Shown piece after piece: positions 45,166 through 53,995 of a DNA stretch of 64,000 nucleotides. The stretch comes from UBA1413 sp964552955 (GTDB lineage Bacteria > Bacteroidota > Bacteroidia > Bacteroidales > Prolixibacteraceae), in the NCBI GenBank assembly GCA_964552955.1, contig CAZKIU010000003.1, forward strand, positions 1 through 64,000. The letters run 5' to 3'. The stretch's first letter is position 1; each line of letters opens with the position of its first letter. A program made the position numbers and the translations under genes. The notes under the pieces were generated by a model. It worked only from the letters and a program-made list of their open reading frames with translations, ran no database searches and was not told the origin of the DNA.

Positions 45166-45822
45166 CTTATGACTCCAGGCATCGAGGTCAAACTGGCGGT
45201 TGAGTTTATAGAGGATCTGGTTTTCCCCGAAGAAGGGTTCCAGAATGCCGATGACGATAAAATCGGCTAGGAGCTGTTCTGCCTTGCGATAGGGCAGGCA
45301 ACCCTTACGGGCCAGGGCTGAGACGGTGATGAAGTCGTACTTCTGGAGGTAGTCCAGCAGGAATTTCTGGGTGTCATCGAGGCGGACCAATACCCCCCTG
45401 GTCTCTTTTTCGCGGCGCCACACATCGATCATCACCCTGGGAGCCAGGCGGTTTTCATCACGATGGCGCACCCATGCGGTCCACTTGCCCTCTTCATCCC
45501 TGGCAAAATGGGGTTTTACTGAACTCGGTTCGACCATGACCTGGAGCACGGTTTTTCCTTCGGCATGCCACTGACGGGTGGTGAAAGCTACCGGTGGCCG
45601 GCTGTAGATCCGTGCGGCCGACTCAACCATGTAGTATTCCTCATCGGACTGCACCCCCACGATGTGTCCATTGTCCTTGATACCTATGAGCAGGCTGCCC
45701 CCTTCGCTGTTGGCAAAGGCTACCAGCGAACGGGCGATCTTCCGGGAATCACTGATGCAGTACTTGAAATCCTGGTGCTGATGCTCCCCCTCCCTGATCA
45801 TCTGATAAAGTTTCGCGCTCAT
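45145..45822 (-). CDS. AlbA_2 (Schlafen-type) domain protein with winged-helix C-terminus
   Basis: 225 residues from ATG 45822; another ATG lies four codons upstream. The N-terminal AlbA_2 domain has EHQHQDFKYCISDSRKIARS, LVAFANSEGGSLLIGIKDNG and AARIYSRPP. This fold occurs in Schlafen-like nucleases and in bacterial putative transcription regulators. The C-terminal ~70 residues (FLLDYLQKYDFITVSALARK) look like a winged helix. It is probably a nucleic-acid-binding regulator. It starts 32 bp downstream of the U32 peptidase gene's stop on the same strand, so they may be co-transcribed. No defence partner gene is visible. Confidence 0.85.
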   Translation of the reverse strand: MSAKLYQMIREGEHQHQDFKYCISDSRKIARSLVAFANSEGGSLLIGIKDNGHIVGVQSDEEYYMVESAARIYSRPPVAFTTRQWHAEGKTVLQVMVEPSSVKPHFARDEEGKWTAWVRHRDENRLAPRVMIDVWRREKETRGVLVRLDDTQKFLLDYLQKYDFITVSALARKGCLPYRKAEQLLADFIVIGILEPFFGENQILYKLNRQFDLDAWSHKKRIPQK

Positions 45823-45853
45823 ACCGGCTGGCAATGGAGTTAAAGATAACCAT

Positions 45854-47704
45854 TTAAAGATGATAAAGGTTCATAGTGCACGCGCGGCAATCAAATTCAA
45901 GCTTGAATTTCCGGTTTCCATCGGCCAGAAAGAGGGGTTCCTTCCAAGGCGGGGAGGAGGCTCCGGCCACCGAATCTTGTTTACTTTCCCGTGGACAGTG
46001 CCCCAGCTGGTATTTGAGGCAGTGTTTCATGGTCATCAGGCGGCGGCCGCGGTAATCACGGGTAACCTCCATGGCCGGTTCAATTTCCGTCACCCCATGG
46101 CGGCGGTAAAAGCGGTCGGCCAACGCATTGGAGACGTTCTCACTCCAGGGCAGCGATGTACTCAGGTAGGAAACGTTTTCCTCCTCTTTGTGACGAACTT
46201 CCACTGGTCTTACATTCTCCCGGTGGGCACTAAAAGCGTCGAGGAACTCCCTCCGCAGGGCATTGATGCGCGACTGGGGCATGAAAAGGCTCCATGTCCC
46301 GTTGGTCTCCACGGTGGTGACCTCAAAGGGAGTATCCCCGGCACGGGAAAACTGCTCCCTGAAAAGGCGGGCGGCCTGCCCGGGGTCCCTGGCTGGCACC
46401 AGATCTACCGGAAACATCATGGTCAGGGAAATCCCCGCTTCATCTGTTCCGGTCACCCCAATGCCTCCGGGAGTTTCTTCAAGGATGATCTTCAGGCCCA
46501 TCTTCCTGGAAGTGCGGCTGTGGCGCAGATTTTCCTCAAACCGGTGGTCGTAATTGCGGTAAAGAATGGTTCCGGGGGGCAGGGTCAAGGGTTCCGCCCA
46601 GGTGATCAGGTCGCCCTCGACGGTATTGATTTTAGCTCCGCCCAAAACACCGGCGTCGGTGAAGAAGGTGATCCCATCGTTGTTATGCAGCTCCTTTTCG
46701 GCTTTGATCAGGGCCTGGCGCCCCATACTGCGGAAGAGTATTCCTACCCGTTCTCCGGCTGATTTGGGAGTGTCCATACTGGTCATCCCGGCATGACGGC
46801 CATGCAAAAAGTAGGGAGAGCTTCCCCGTGAAAACGTACGGGCAGGATCGGGCTCAAAATCAAAGAGTACCCTTCCTGACGAGCTTTTCCCAAAGGCTGG
46901 ATTCCCTTCCAGAAAGGCATCCAGCTTTTGCCTGTACCAGGCAGTGACGTTGCGCAGATAGCTTTCGTCCTTGAGGCGCCCCTCAATCTTGAATGATGAG
47001 ATGCCAGCCATGGCGAGCTCTGGAAGATTGTCGGAGAGGTCGAGGTCACGCAGGGAGAGGAGGTGTTTGCCGGTGACGATTTTCTCACCCCGGGCGTCGA
47101 CCAGGTCCCACGCCTTGCGACAGGGCTGCGCGCATACCCCCCGGTTGCCGCTTCTCTCGCCTTGGGTCTGACTCAGGTAACAGCGCCCGCTCATGCTGAC
47201 ACAAAGGGCACCATGCACAAAGGCCTCCAGTTCCAAGGTACTCTCAGCCCTGATGGCGCTGATCTGCTCCAGGGTGAGCTCCCGGGCCAGGATCACCCTG
47301 CTGAAACCTACCTTTTCAAGGAATCTCACCTTTTCGGGGGTGGCATTGTGCACCTGGGTGCTGGCATGGAGCGGCACAGGTGGCAGCTCCATCTCCAGGA
47401 TCCCCATGTCCTGAATAATCAGGGCATCAATGCCGGCATGGTAAAGTTGAGTGATGATCTGGCGAGCCTCCTCCAGTTCGTAATCAAAGAGGATGGTGTT
47501 CAGGGCGGCATAAACACGGGCATGGTAGCGGTGGGCATATCGGGCCAGCCGCCCGATGGCCTCCACGGAGGTGCCTACAGCCGCACGGGCGCTGAACCGG
47601 GGCGCCCCCACATATACCGCATCGGCACCACAGTTGACGGCGGCTATCCCCATCGCCTCATCGCGCGCCGGCGCCAGCAATTCCAGTGTCGTCACCCCCT
47701 TCAC
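45854..47704 (-). CDS. U32-family peptidase-like protein, RlhA/YdcP-type
   Basis: 616 residues. The N-terminal barrel has LELLAPARDEAMGIAAVNCG, ADAVYVGAPRFSARA and the TQVHNATPEKVRFL region. The U32 signature is VHGALCVSMSGRCYLS, then RSGNRGVCAQPCR, whose conserved cysteines likely bind an iron-sulfur cluster. A C-terminal extension (~390-616) has further cysteines (KHCLKYQLGHCPRE, DCRACTMNLYHL). Length and layout resemble E. coli RlhA (YdcP), which hydroxylates a cytidine in 23S rRNA, rather than a true protease. Exact RNA target here is inferred. It is followed by the AlbA_2 gene, and the GNAT gene ends 1 bp before its start. Confidence 0.9.
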   Translation of the reverse strand: MKGVTTLELLAPARDEAMGIAAVNCGADAVYVGAPRFSARAAVGTSVEAIGRLARYAHRYHARVYAALNTILFDYELEEARQIITQLYHAGIDALIIQDMGILEMELPPVPLHASTQVHNATPEKVRFLEKVGFSRVILARELTLEQISAIRAESTLELEAFVHGALCVSMSGRCYLSQTQGERSGNRGVCAQPCRKAWDLVDARGEKIVTGKHLLSLRDLDLSDNLPELAMAGISSFKIEGRLKDESYLRNVTAWYRQKLDAFLEGNPAFGKSSSGRVLFDFEPDPARTFSRGSSPYFLHGRHAGMTSMDTPKSAGERVGILFRSMGRQALIKAEKELHNNDGITFFTDAGVLGGAKINTVEGDLITWAEPLTLPPGTILYRNYDHRFEENLRHSRTSRKMGLKIILEETPGGIGVTGTDEAGISLTMMFPVDLVPARDPGQAARLFREQFSRAGDTPFEVTTVETNGTWSLFMPQSRINALRREFLDAFSAHRENVRPVEVRHKEEENVSYLSTSLPWSENVSNALADRFYRRHGVTEIEPAMEVTRDYRGRRLMTMKHCLKYQLGHCPRESKQDSVAGASSPPWKEPLFLADGNRKFKLEFDCRACTMNLYHL

Positions 47705-47705
47705 C

Positions 47706-48161
47706 TTATTTCATCCATTCAAAGGTGAGATAGTGGTCACTACTCATCCCCAAAGTACGGTAAGCCGCATGGGCCGTCTCATTGGTTTTGTCGGCATACA
47801 ACCTGATCCCCCTCCATCCGGGATCTCCCTCCACCTTCTCCCGCAGATGACCATATAATATCCGGTAAACCCCCATACGGCGGTAGTGCGGCAGCACATA
47901 GACCGACTGTATCCACAGGACCGTACCGTTGCGCCAGTCGCTCCACTCATAGGTAGTGAGCAGTGAGCCGAGGATCTCCCCCTCTTTTTCCGCTACGTAA
48001 TAACACCCCAGTTCCGGCCGCCCGAAAACCGCCGTCACCCCCTTCTCCACCACTTCCGGGTCCAGTATCAGCTGCTCGGTCTCCATGGCCATGGCCAGCT
48101 GAAAAGCCGCAATCACCGGGGCATCTCCGGGAACAGCTTCACGTACCGCGATTTTTTCCAT
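47706..48161 (-). CDS. GNAT-family N-acetyltransferase
   Basis: 151 residues from ATG 48161, chosen because AAGGAGG lies 4 bp upstream and similarity starts at MEKIAVREAVPGDAPVI. The acetyl-CoA-binding motif A is WIQSVYVLPHYRRMGVYRIL (~93-112), and the end has YADKTNETAHAAYRTLGM. The acceptor is unknown. It lies between the CMD gene (42 bp upstream) and the U32 gene (1 bp downstream) on the same strand, so these form a probable operon. Confidence 0.9.
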   Translation of the reverse strand: MEKIAVREAVPGDAPVIAAFQLAMAMETEQLILDPEVVEKGVTAVFGRPELGCYYVAEKEGEILGSLLTTYEWSDWRNGTVLWIQSVYVLPHYRRMGVYRILYGHLREKVEGDPGWRGIRLYADKTNETAHAAYRTLGMSSDHYLTFEWMK

Positions 48162-48202
48162 ATCCTCCTTCTTAAAATGTGATTGAATTCCCGTGAGGAT
48201 TT

Positions 48203-48556
48203 TCAGCTTTCTGCTGATTCGCATAACTCCTCCCAATACTCGACCGCCCGCCGCGTGTGGGGGATCACGATGGTTCCTCCCACCAGGTTGGCCACAGAGA
48301 AGATCTCGAATAGCTCTTCGGTGGTCACCCCCAGCTCGTGGCATTTGCCCAAATGGTATTTGATACAATCGTCGCACCGCAGCACCATCGACGTGGCCAG
48401 CCCGAGCATCTCCTTGACCTTGGATGACAATGCCCCCTCCTGGTAGGTGAGCGTATCCACACTGTATATCCGCTTCATCACCTTGTTGTCCGAAGCCAGG
48501 ATTCTGTCGTTCATCCGTGCTCTGTAGTTGTTGAATTCATCCACCAGTTTTCCCAT
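48203..48556 (-). CDS. Carboxymuconolactone decarboxylase (CMD/AhpD-like) family protein
   Basis: 117 residues, a single CMD domain. The redox-type motif CDDCIKYHLGKCHELG (~60-76), followed by TTEELFEIFSVANLVGG, is typical of AhpD-like alkylhydroperoxidase-fold proteins, which use the CxxC pair plus a downstream His. The function may be peroxide reduction or thiol redox, but is unproven for this small subgroup. It is first in a likely operon with the GNAT and U32 genes. Confidence 0.88.
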   Translation of the reverse strand: MGKLVDEFNNYRARMNDRILASDNKVMKRIYSVDTLTYQEGALSSKVKEMLGLATSMVLRCDDCIKYHLGKCHELGVTTEELFEIFSVANLVGGTIVIPHTRRAVEYWEELCESAES

Positions 48557-48720
48557 GATCTCCAGTTTTTAAAGGGTGCCGCAGCCCTCAACCGCCGGCC
48601 CCGTTTGAATCTCAAAAATAATCATTCTCCCCATATGGAAGGGCCCGGCGATGGGGACCAAATGGAAGAGCTCCTGCGATGGAGTCCAAATAGAAGGGAT
48701 GCCTATAGGAAGCGTGGGAA

Positions 48721-50076
48721 TCAGTGGTCCCGGGGTGCTGTCTCTTCCGTCACCACGCCGATAAGGGTCGTCTGGGTACATCCGGTAATGGTCACCTGCA
48801 CCAGGTCGCCCTTCTGGTGATGCCCCCGCGGGAAGACGACCACCTTGTTCTGGGAGGTCCGGCCAAAGAGCATCTCTGCCGATTTTTTGGAGACCCCTTC
48901 CGTGAGGACCTCAAAGCGTTTGCCCACATCTTCCCTGTTGAGCTGATGGGAGATGCGGTTCTGCAAGCAGATGATCTCTTCCAGGCGGCGGGCTTTGACC
49001 TCATCGGGCACATCATCGGGCAGATGGGTGGCGGCGTAGGTTCCCGGTCGTTCTGAATAACGGAACATAAACGCCATATCGAAGCGCACCTCTTCCATCA
49101 GTGCCAGGGTCTGCTGGTGGTCTTCATCCGTTTCGCCGCTGAAGCCACAGAAGATATCGGTTGAGAGGCCGCAGCCCGGGAGGATTTCGCGGATGGCCCT
49201 GATCCGGTCGAGGTACCACGCCCGGTCATACTTGCGGTTCATCCGTTTCAGGGTGGCAGAACTGCCCGACTGTACGGGCAGATGGATATGGCGGCAGATA
49301 TTGCGATGAGCGGCCATGGTCTGCAGGATGGCATCGCTCATATCTTTAGGGTGAGAGGTGGTGAAACGGATCCGCATCTCAGGAGCAGCCAGGGCAGTCC
49401 GCTCCAGAAGATCACAAAACCGCACCGGTTTGCGCTCCCCTTCCGGGTGCCACTTGTAAGAGTTGACATTCTGGCCCAGAAGCGTCACCTCCCGGAACCC
49501 GCGGGCCGCCAGATCCTGCACCTCACTCAGAATATCCTGCGGATCACGGCTCCGCTCCCTTCCGCGCGTGTAGGGAACAATACAATAGGTGCAGAAATTA
49601 TTGCACCCCCGGGTAATGCTCACAAACCCGGAAAGGGCCACATCGCCCAGCCGGACCGGCGTAATCTTATCGTAGGTTTCCACTTCCGATAAAGCCGTAT
49701 TAATGGCTTTTTCACCCCGGAGCGCCTTCTCAATGAGAAAGGGCAGATCCCTGTAGGCATCGGGACCGGCCACCAGATCCACAGCCTTGTGTTTCAGAAA
49801 ATCATCCCCCAACCGCTCGGCCATACAGCCGATCACCCCGACGATCATCCCCGCTTTTTTCTTTTTATAGCTGCTGAAAAGATCAAGCCTCCCCCATATC
49901 CGCTGCTCGGCATTGTCGCGTACCGAACAAGTATTGATCAGGATGGCATCGGCCTCCGCTGGTGTAGCCGCCATCGTATAACCCGTCTCGGCCAGCACCG
50001 AAGCCACCACTTCACTGTCGGCCACGTTCATCTGGCACCCATAGGTCTCAATAAAGAGTTTTCCCTTCATACTCAT
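48721..50076 (-). CDS. miaB: tRNA-2-methylthio-N6-dimethylallyladenosine synthase MiaB
   Basis: About 451 residues from ATG 50076; an ATG two codons later, 50070, is also possible. The UPF0004 domain has FIETYGCQMNVADSE and INTCSVRDNAEQR, with cysteines of the auxiliary cluster. The radical-SAM motif is TRGCNNFCTYCIVPYTRGRE, and the C-terminal TRAM domain (~380-445) binds RNA. MiaB adds a methylthio group to i6A37 in tRNAs reading UNN codons. The RGRE motif and length separate it from RimO and MtaB. Monocistronic on the minus strand. Confidence 0.96.
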   Translation of the reverse strand: MSMKGKLFIETYGCQMNVADSEVVASVLAETGYTMAATPAEADAILINTCSVRDNAEQRIWGRLDLFSSYKKKKAGMIVGVIGCMAERLGDDFLKHKAVDLVAGPDAYRDLPFLIEKALRGEKAINTALSEVETYDKITPVRLGDVALSGFVSITRGCNNFCTYCIVPYTRGRERSRDPQDILSEVQDLAARGFREVTLLGQNVNSYKWHPEGERKPVRFCDLLERTALAAPEMRIRFTTSHPKDMSDAILQTMAAHRNICRHIHLPVQSGSSATLKRMNRKYDRAWYLDRIRAIREILPGCGLSTDIFCGFSGETDEDHQQTLALMEEVRFDMAFMFRYSERPGTYAATHLPDDVPDEVKARRLEEIICLQNRISHQLNREDVGKRFEVLTEGVSKKSAEMLFGRTSQNKVVVFPRGHHQKGDLVQVTITGCTQTTLIGVVTEETAPRDH

Positions 50077-50192
50077 TCTATTCAGCCCGTAAAAGTAGAG
50101 GAAATTTAATTTCACCCCAAAAAATCTTTTATTTCCCCGGGAGTCGACCCGCCCTTTATCAAATTGTGAAACCTTTGATGGGGGAGTAGATC

Positions 50193-50229
50193 AGATCGAT
50201 CTAAATTCAGGATATTCTGCCTATATTTG
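50193..50229 (+). promoter_or_regulatory. Candidate promoter of the SPOR gene with a palindrome
   Basis: TATATTTG (50222-50229) is an exact match to the -7 consensus. A 10-bp palindrome AGATCGATCT (50193-50202) sits at the place where the -33 element would be. About 160 bp of leader separate it from the coding start; no -33 TTTG is seen. Confidence 0.4.
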
Positions 50230-50388
50230 TGGACTGAAAGCACCGCCTCTGACCTGCGGCCCTGAAAGGGGGGATCGCTCTGCCGGTATTACCCTGATGA
50301 CAGATCATCCTTTCCGGAAAAGCGGGAGTGCCAGAGGGGTTGTGCCAAACAGGAATAGAGCCTATTCCACACCACAATTTTTAATGAA

Positions 50389-50838
50389 GTGAGAAGGTTT
50401 CTGATTTTACTGCCCGTTATGTTGCTGTCGCTCTGGACGGCAGCACAGACCGCCTCTCCGGGGAGCGAGACCTCAGCGCGCAACAGCCAGGATATCTTCA
50501 CCAGGCTGGGCCACGACCAGGACCGCCGCCTTGAAGATCTCGTCAGGCTTCACATCCGCCGCAACCAACAGGGAGGTAAAATGCAGGGTTACCGGGTAGA
50601 GATCTTTTTCTCTTCCGACCTGAACGCCCGCCAGAAGGCCCAGCAAATCAAAGGGGAGTTTCTGGCTTCCTACCCCGACATCAACGTCTACATCACTTAT
50701 GTCTCTCCCGACTTCAAGGTGAGGGTGGGCGACTTCCGCACCCGCAACGAAGCCCTGAAACTGATGAACGAAATACAGGGGAGGTTTTCTAAGGCCTTTG
50801 TGGTCCCCGACCTGATCGAAATACCTAAAAGCTACTAA
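50389..50838 (+). CDS. SPOR-domain protein
   Basis: 149 residues from a GTG start (no in-frame ATG precedes it). The signal peptide is MRRFLILLPVMLLSLWTAAQT. A charged helical stretch leads to a C-terminal SPOR domain (~72-145; MQGYRVEIFFSSDLNARQKA, PDFKVRVGDFRTRNEALKL), which binds denuded peptidoglycan glycans. It is a periplasmic or lipid-linked envelope protein. The PurF-like gene starts 17 bp downstream on the same strand, so the two may share a transcript. Confidence 0.88.
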   Translation: MRRFLILLPVMLLSLWTAAQTASPGSETSARNSQDIFTRLGHDQDRRLEDLVRLHIRRNQQGGKMQGYRVEIFFSSDLNARQKAQQIKGEFLASYPDINVYITYVSPDFKVRVGDFRTRNEALKLMNEIQGRFSKAFVVPDLIEIPKSY

Positions 50839-50842
50839 AAAA

Positions 50843-50850
50843 AGGAGGTG
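50843..50850 (+). promoter_or_regulatory. Strong Shine-Dalgarno before the PurF-like gene
   Basis: AGGAGGTG, 5 bp before ATG 50856, in the short spacer after the SPOR gene. It is a near-perfect anti-SD match in a genome where such sites are rare, suggesting high translation or translational coupling. Confidence 0.8.
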
Positions 50851-50855
50851 ACCTG

Positions 50856-52754
50856 ATGAGCGAATCCATACTTCACGAATGCGGAATAGCGTTGATCAGG
50901 TTACTTCACCCTATCACTTACTACCGCGAGAAATACGGCACCTGGCAGTACGGCCTCGACAAGCTTTACCTGCTGATGGAGAAACAACACAACCGGGGCC
51001 AGGACGGAGCCGGGATGGTCAACATCAGGATAGCGCTGAAGCCCGGACAGGAGTACATCACGCGTTTTCGCTCCAACGGGCAGAACCCCATCCTGGAAAT
51101 CTTCGGCAAAGCAGAGAAAGCCCGCCGTAAAGCCCTGAAAGAAGCCCCAAAGGAGATAACATCCCAATGGATCTACGACCATCTTCCCTTCAGCGGAGAG
51201 CTTTTCCTGGGGCACCTCCGTTATGGCACCTTCGGCCGCAACAGCATTGAGTTCGTCCACCCGGTCATGCGCCAGAACAACTGGAAATCACGCAACCTGG
51301 TACTGGCAGGCAATTTCAACCTCACCAATACCGACGAACTCTTCCGCAAGCTGATCGACCTGGGGCAACACCCCAAGGCTTACACCGATACGGTGACCAT
51401 TCTCGAGAAGGTAGGTCACTTCCTCGATGAGGAAAACCAGCTTCTTTTCCGGCAGTATAAAAACGAGGGATTCACCAACCGCCAGATCTCACCGCTGATA
51501 GAGCAGAACCTCGACCTGAGGAATCTGCTGGAGCGCTCATCCAAAGACTGGGACGGGGGGTATACGGTAGCCGGACTGGTGGGTCACGGGGATGCCTTCG
51601 TGATGCGTGATCCCTGGGGCATCAGACCCGCCTTCTATTACCACGACGATGAAATCGTGGTGGCCGCCTCAGAACGTCCTGTGATTCAGACGGTCATGGA
51701 CCTCCATTACGACCAGGTCAGGGAACTCGCTCCCGGAAACGCCCTGCTGATCCGCAAAGATGGCCGCGTCTCCGAAGAGATGATCCGGATTCCCAAAAAA
51801 CGCGCCTCCTGCTCCTTCGAACGGATCTACTTCTCCCGGGGCAGCGACTCCGACATCTACCGCGAAAGAAAGGAACTGGGCCGCCTGCTGGCCCCCGCCA
51901 TCCTCGAAATGACCCACTACGACTTCCAGAACACCGTCTTCTCCTATATCCCCAACACCTCGGAAACAGCCTTCTACGGCATGACCCAGGGCATCAGAGA
52001 CTACCTCAACGACTGGAAGATCAGGGAAATAAGAAAACACAACGGCTCCCTTACCGATGAACAGATCAGGGAAATCCTCTCCGCAGAACCCCGTATCGAG
52101 AAAATCGCCATCAAGGACGCCAAACTCCGCACTTTCATCGCCGACGAGGGGAGCAGGCATGACCTGGTCGCCCATGTCTATGACGTCACCTATGGGGTGA
52201 TCAGGGAAAACCAGGATACCCTGGTGATCATCGACGACTCCATCGTCAGGGGAACCACCCTGCGCGACAGCATCATCAAAATCCTCGACCGCCTCCACCC
52301 CAGAAAAATCATCATCGTCTCTTCAGCCCCCCAGATCAGGTACCCCGACTGCTACGGCATCGATATGACCCGCCTCGACAACTTCATCGCTTTCAATGCC
52401 GCCATCGCCCTCCTCCATGAAAGAGGAATGGAAGAAATTATCCACCACGTCTACCAACAATGTAAGGAACAGGAAAACCTGCCCCGCGAAGAGATCGTCA
52501 ATTACGTGAAAGATATTTACAAACCTTTTTCCGACCAGGAGATCTCAGACCAGATCGCCCGTATGGTCTCCCCCGAAGGATGCAAGGCTGAAGTGAAAAT
52601 CCTCTACCAGTCGGTCGAAAACCTCCACCAGGCTTGCCCCAACGATGATGGCGACTGGTATTTTACGGGTAACTACCCCACCCCGGGCGGCAACAAGGTG
52701 GTCAACGCCTCCTTCATCAATTTCATCGAAAACCGTAAGGGCCGCAGCTACTGA
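50856..52754 (+). CDS. Amidophosphoribosyltransferase-like protein (PurF paralogue, 632 aa)
   Basis: An N-terminal class II glutamine amidotransferase domain begins after an 8-residue leader at CGIALI, so the leader must be removed to expose the catalytic Cys. NRGQDGAGM, RYGTFGRNS and GNFNLTN match PurF. The C-terminal phosphoribosyltransferase has the PRPP loop LVIIDDSIVRGTTL and YPDCYGIDM. At 632 residues it is more than 100 longer than ordinary PurF, with extra segments near 85-105 and a C-terminal extension (~555-632). Similar long paralogues occur in Bacteroidota beside a normal PurF. It may catalyse the first step of purine synthesis or a related PRPP amidation. The end of the gene is duplicated across the following gap. 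Confidence 0.85.
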   Translation: MSESILHECGIALIRLLHPITYYREKYGTWQYGLDKLYLLMEKQHNRGQDGAGMVNIRIALKPGQEYITRFRSNGQNPILEIFGKAEKARRKALKEAPKEITSQWIYDHLPFSGELFLGHLRYGTFGRNSIEFVHPVMRQNNWKSRNLVLAGNFNLTNTDELFRKLIDLGQHPKAYTDTVTILEKVGHFLDEENQLLFRQYKNEGFTNRQISPLIEQNLDLRNLLERSSKDWDGGYTVAGLVGHGDAFVMRDPWGIRPAFYYHDDEIVVAASERPVIQTVMDLHYDQVRELAPGNALLIRKDGRVSEEMIRIPKKRASCSFERIYFSRGSDSDIYRERKELGRLLAPAILEMTHYDFQNTVFSYIPNTSETAFYGMTQGIRDYLNDWKIREIRKHNGSLTDEQIREILSAEPRIEKIAIKDAKLRTFIADEGSRHDLVAHVYDVTYGVIRENQDTLVIIDDSIVRGTTLRDSIIKILDRLHPRKIIIVSSAPQIRYPDCYGIDMTRLDNFIAFNAAIALLHERGMEEIIHHVYQQCKEQENLPREEIVNYVKDIYKPFSDQEISDQIARMVSPEGCKAEVKILYQSVENLHQACPNDDGDWYFTGNYPTPGGNKVVNASFINFIENRKGRSY

Positions 52755-52766
52755 CGCCTCCATTCA

Positions 52767-52866
52767 NNNNNNNNNNNNNNNNNNNNNNNNNNNNNNNNNN
52801 NNNNNNNNNNNNNNNNNNNNNNNNNNNNNNNNNNNNNNNNNNNNNNNNNNNNNNNNNNNNNNNNNN
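52767..52866. other. Assembly gap (100 N) with 55-bp duplicated flanks
   Basis: Exactly 100 N. The 55 bp before the gap (52712-52766, including the 3' end of the PurF-like gene) are identical to the 55 bp after it (52867-52921). This is the pattern of two contigs overlapping by one assembly k-mer, so the gap and one copy are probably artefacts. Confidence 0.95.
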
Positions 52867-52922
52867 CTTCATCAATTTCATCGAAAACCGTAAGGGCCGC
52901 AGCTACTGACGCCTCCATTCAG

Positions 52923-52967
52923 GATTCCAGACTCAAGATTCCCGACTCCAGACTTAAGATTTAAGAT
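52923..52967. repeat. Degenerate GATTCCAGACTC repeat
   Basis: About four imperfect ~12-bp units (GATTCCAGACTC, GATTCCCGACTC and decayed copies) between the gap and the acyltransferase gene. The same 12-mer occurs at 24269-24280 beside another gap, so this is a dispersed low-complexity repeat of intergenic DNA. Confidence 0.65.
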
Positions 52968-52971
52968 TACT

Positions 52972-53931
52972 TTATTCCGGCAGCAGCCAGCTTTCCGTTT
53001 CCTTGCCCCTGATATAGGTTTCGATATGCCGGTCTATTTTCACGGCATAGATATCGTCGACCGTGAGAATGATACCTGTTTCGAGCACATGGCCAAAGCC
53101 TTCGTGTCTGACGGTTCCGAAGGTCTTCATCGAGGGGGAGAGGTTCATGTAAGCGTTGAAGAGCGGCGGGATGTTTTCACCATATTGCCTGACCGCCTGC
53201 ACCAGGATCTTGTAATCCTCCTTATAATCTTCTCCACAGAAGAGGCTTTCCATGAGCGGATAATCGATATTGAACTCAAAGGGTTTAATCGGATAGACCA
53301 GATTTTCGGTGTCACGGAAATATTTGAGGAAGAAATACTGGATCAGGTTGCGGGCTTGCGTATGGAAATGGTCGTACATGGTGACTTTCCCGAAGAAGTA
53401 GCGGATATCGTTGTAATCGACGGTCAGCGCTCCCAGTCCATCCCAGAGGTTATCGAGAGCATACAGGGCTTTGGCTCCCGCCTTGCTCGACTGGTAACCC
53501 GGGGTGACAAAGGAACGGCCCAATTCCAGGGTATAGGGAATGTACTCCTTACAGAAACGCTCAGAGAAGTGAAATAACTCGGTGGTGGCCAACTGGATGC
53601 GGCCATGTTCATCGAGGGGGGCCTCGGAACAGACCATATAGCGGTAACCGCCCAGGATCTCCTGTGCATCGGGGTCCCATACAATCAGTTGTTTGTAGGG
53701 AACTTCCGAAAGGTCATAGGAATCAAGATCCACCTCCTCGCCAGTTCCACCACCCGCATCCCGGAACGTTATCTCCCTGAGCCTGCCGATTTCCTGCGTA
53801 AGGACCGGTGAATCGTGGTGCGTGAAGATGTAAATCTCATTCCCACCCTTGTTGGTTTTACGCATCAGCTTGTCGGGCGTAAGCTCCGCAAGGATCTGCT
53901 CAAGGGGTGCCGGCGCAATGACATCTTTCAT
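52972..53931 (-). CDS. glsB: GNAT-type N-acyltransferase, probable glycine lipid synthase GlsB
   Basis: 319 residues with an acyl-homoserine-lactone-synthase/OlsB-like GNAT fold. IGRLREITFRDAGGGTGEEV, ILGGYRYMVC and LGRSFVTPGYQ are typical of the group often labelled putative hemolysin. In Bacteroides the homologous GlsB acylates glycine with a 3-hydroxy fatty acid, and the neighbouring GlsA adds the second acyl chain to form glycine lipid. Here the gene starts 64 bp after a PlsC-type gene on the same strand, the same pairing. The gene symbol rests on family and context, not on an alignment. Confidence 0.75.
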   Translation of the reverse strand: MKDVIAPAPLEQILAELTPDKLMRKTNKGGNEIYIFTHHDSPVLTQEIGRLREITFRDAGGGTGEEVDLDSYDLSEVPYKQLIVWDPDAQEILGGYRYMVCSEAPLDEHGRIQLATTELFHFSERFCKEYIPYTLELGRSFVTPGYQSSKAGAKALYALDNLWDGLGALTVDYNDIRYFFGKVTMYDHFHTQARNLIQYFFLKYFRDTENLVYPIKPFEFNIDYPLMESLFCGEDYKEDYKILVQAVRQYGENIPPLFNAYMNLSPSMKTFGTVRHEGFGHVLETGIILTVDDIYAVKIDRHIETYIRGKETESWLLPE

Positions 53932-53995
53932 TAGCTGGTAATCTAAATGAGCCCCAAAATTATAAAAAAATGTTTCCCCTTAGTACGGTAGATTC

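Noticed and set aside
45145..45822. AlbA_2 protein considered as part of a defence system
   Set aside because: Its neighbours are a U32 RNA-modification-type protein and a decayed gene; no nuclease, ATPase or mobile-element context supports defence.
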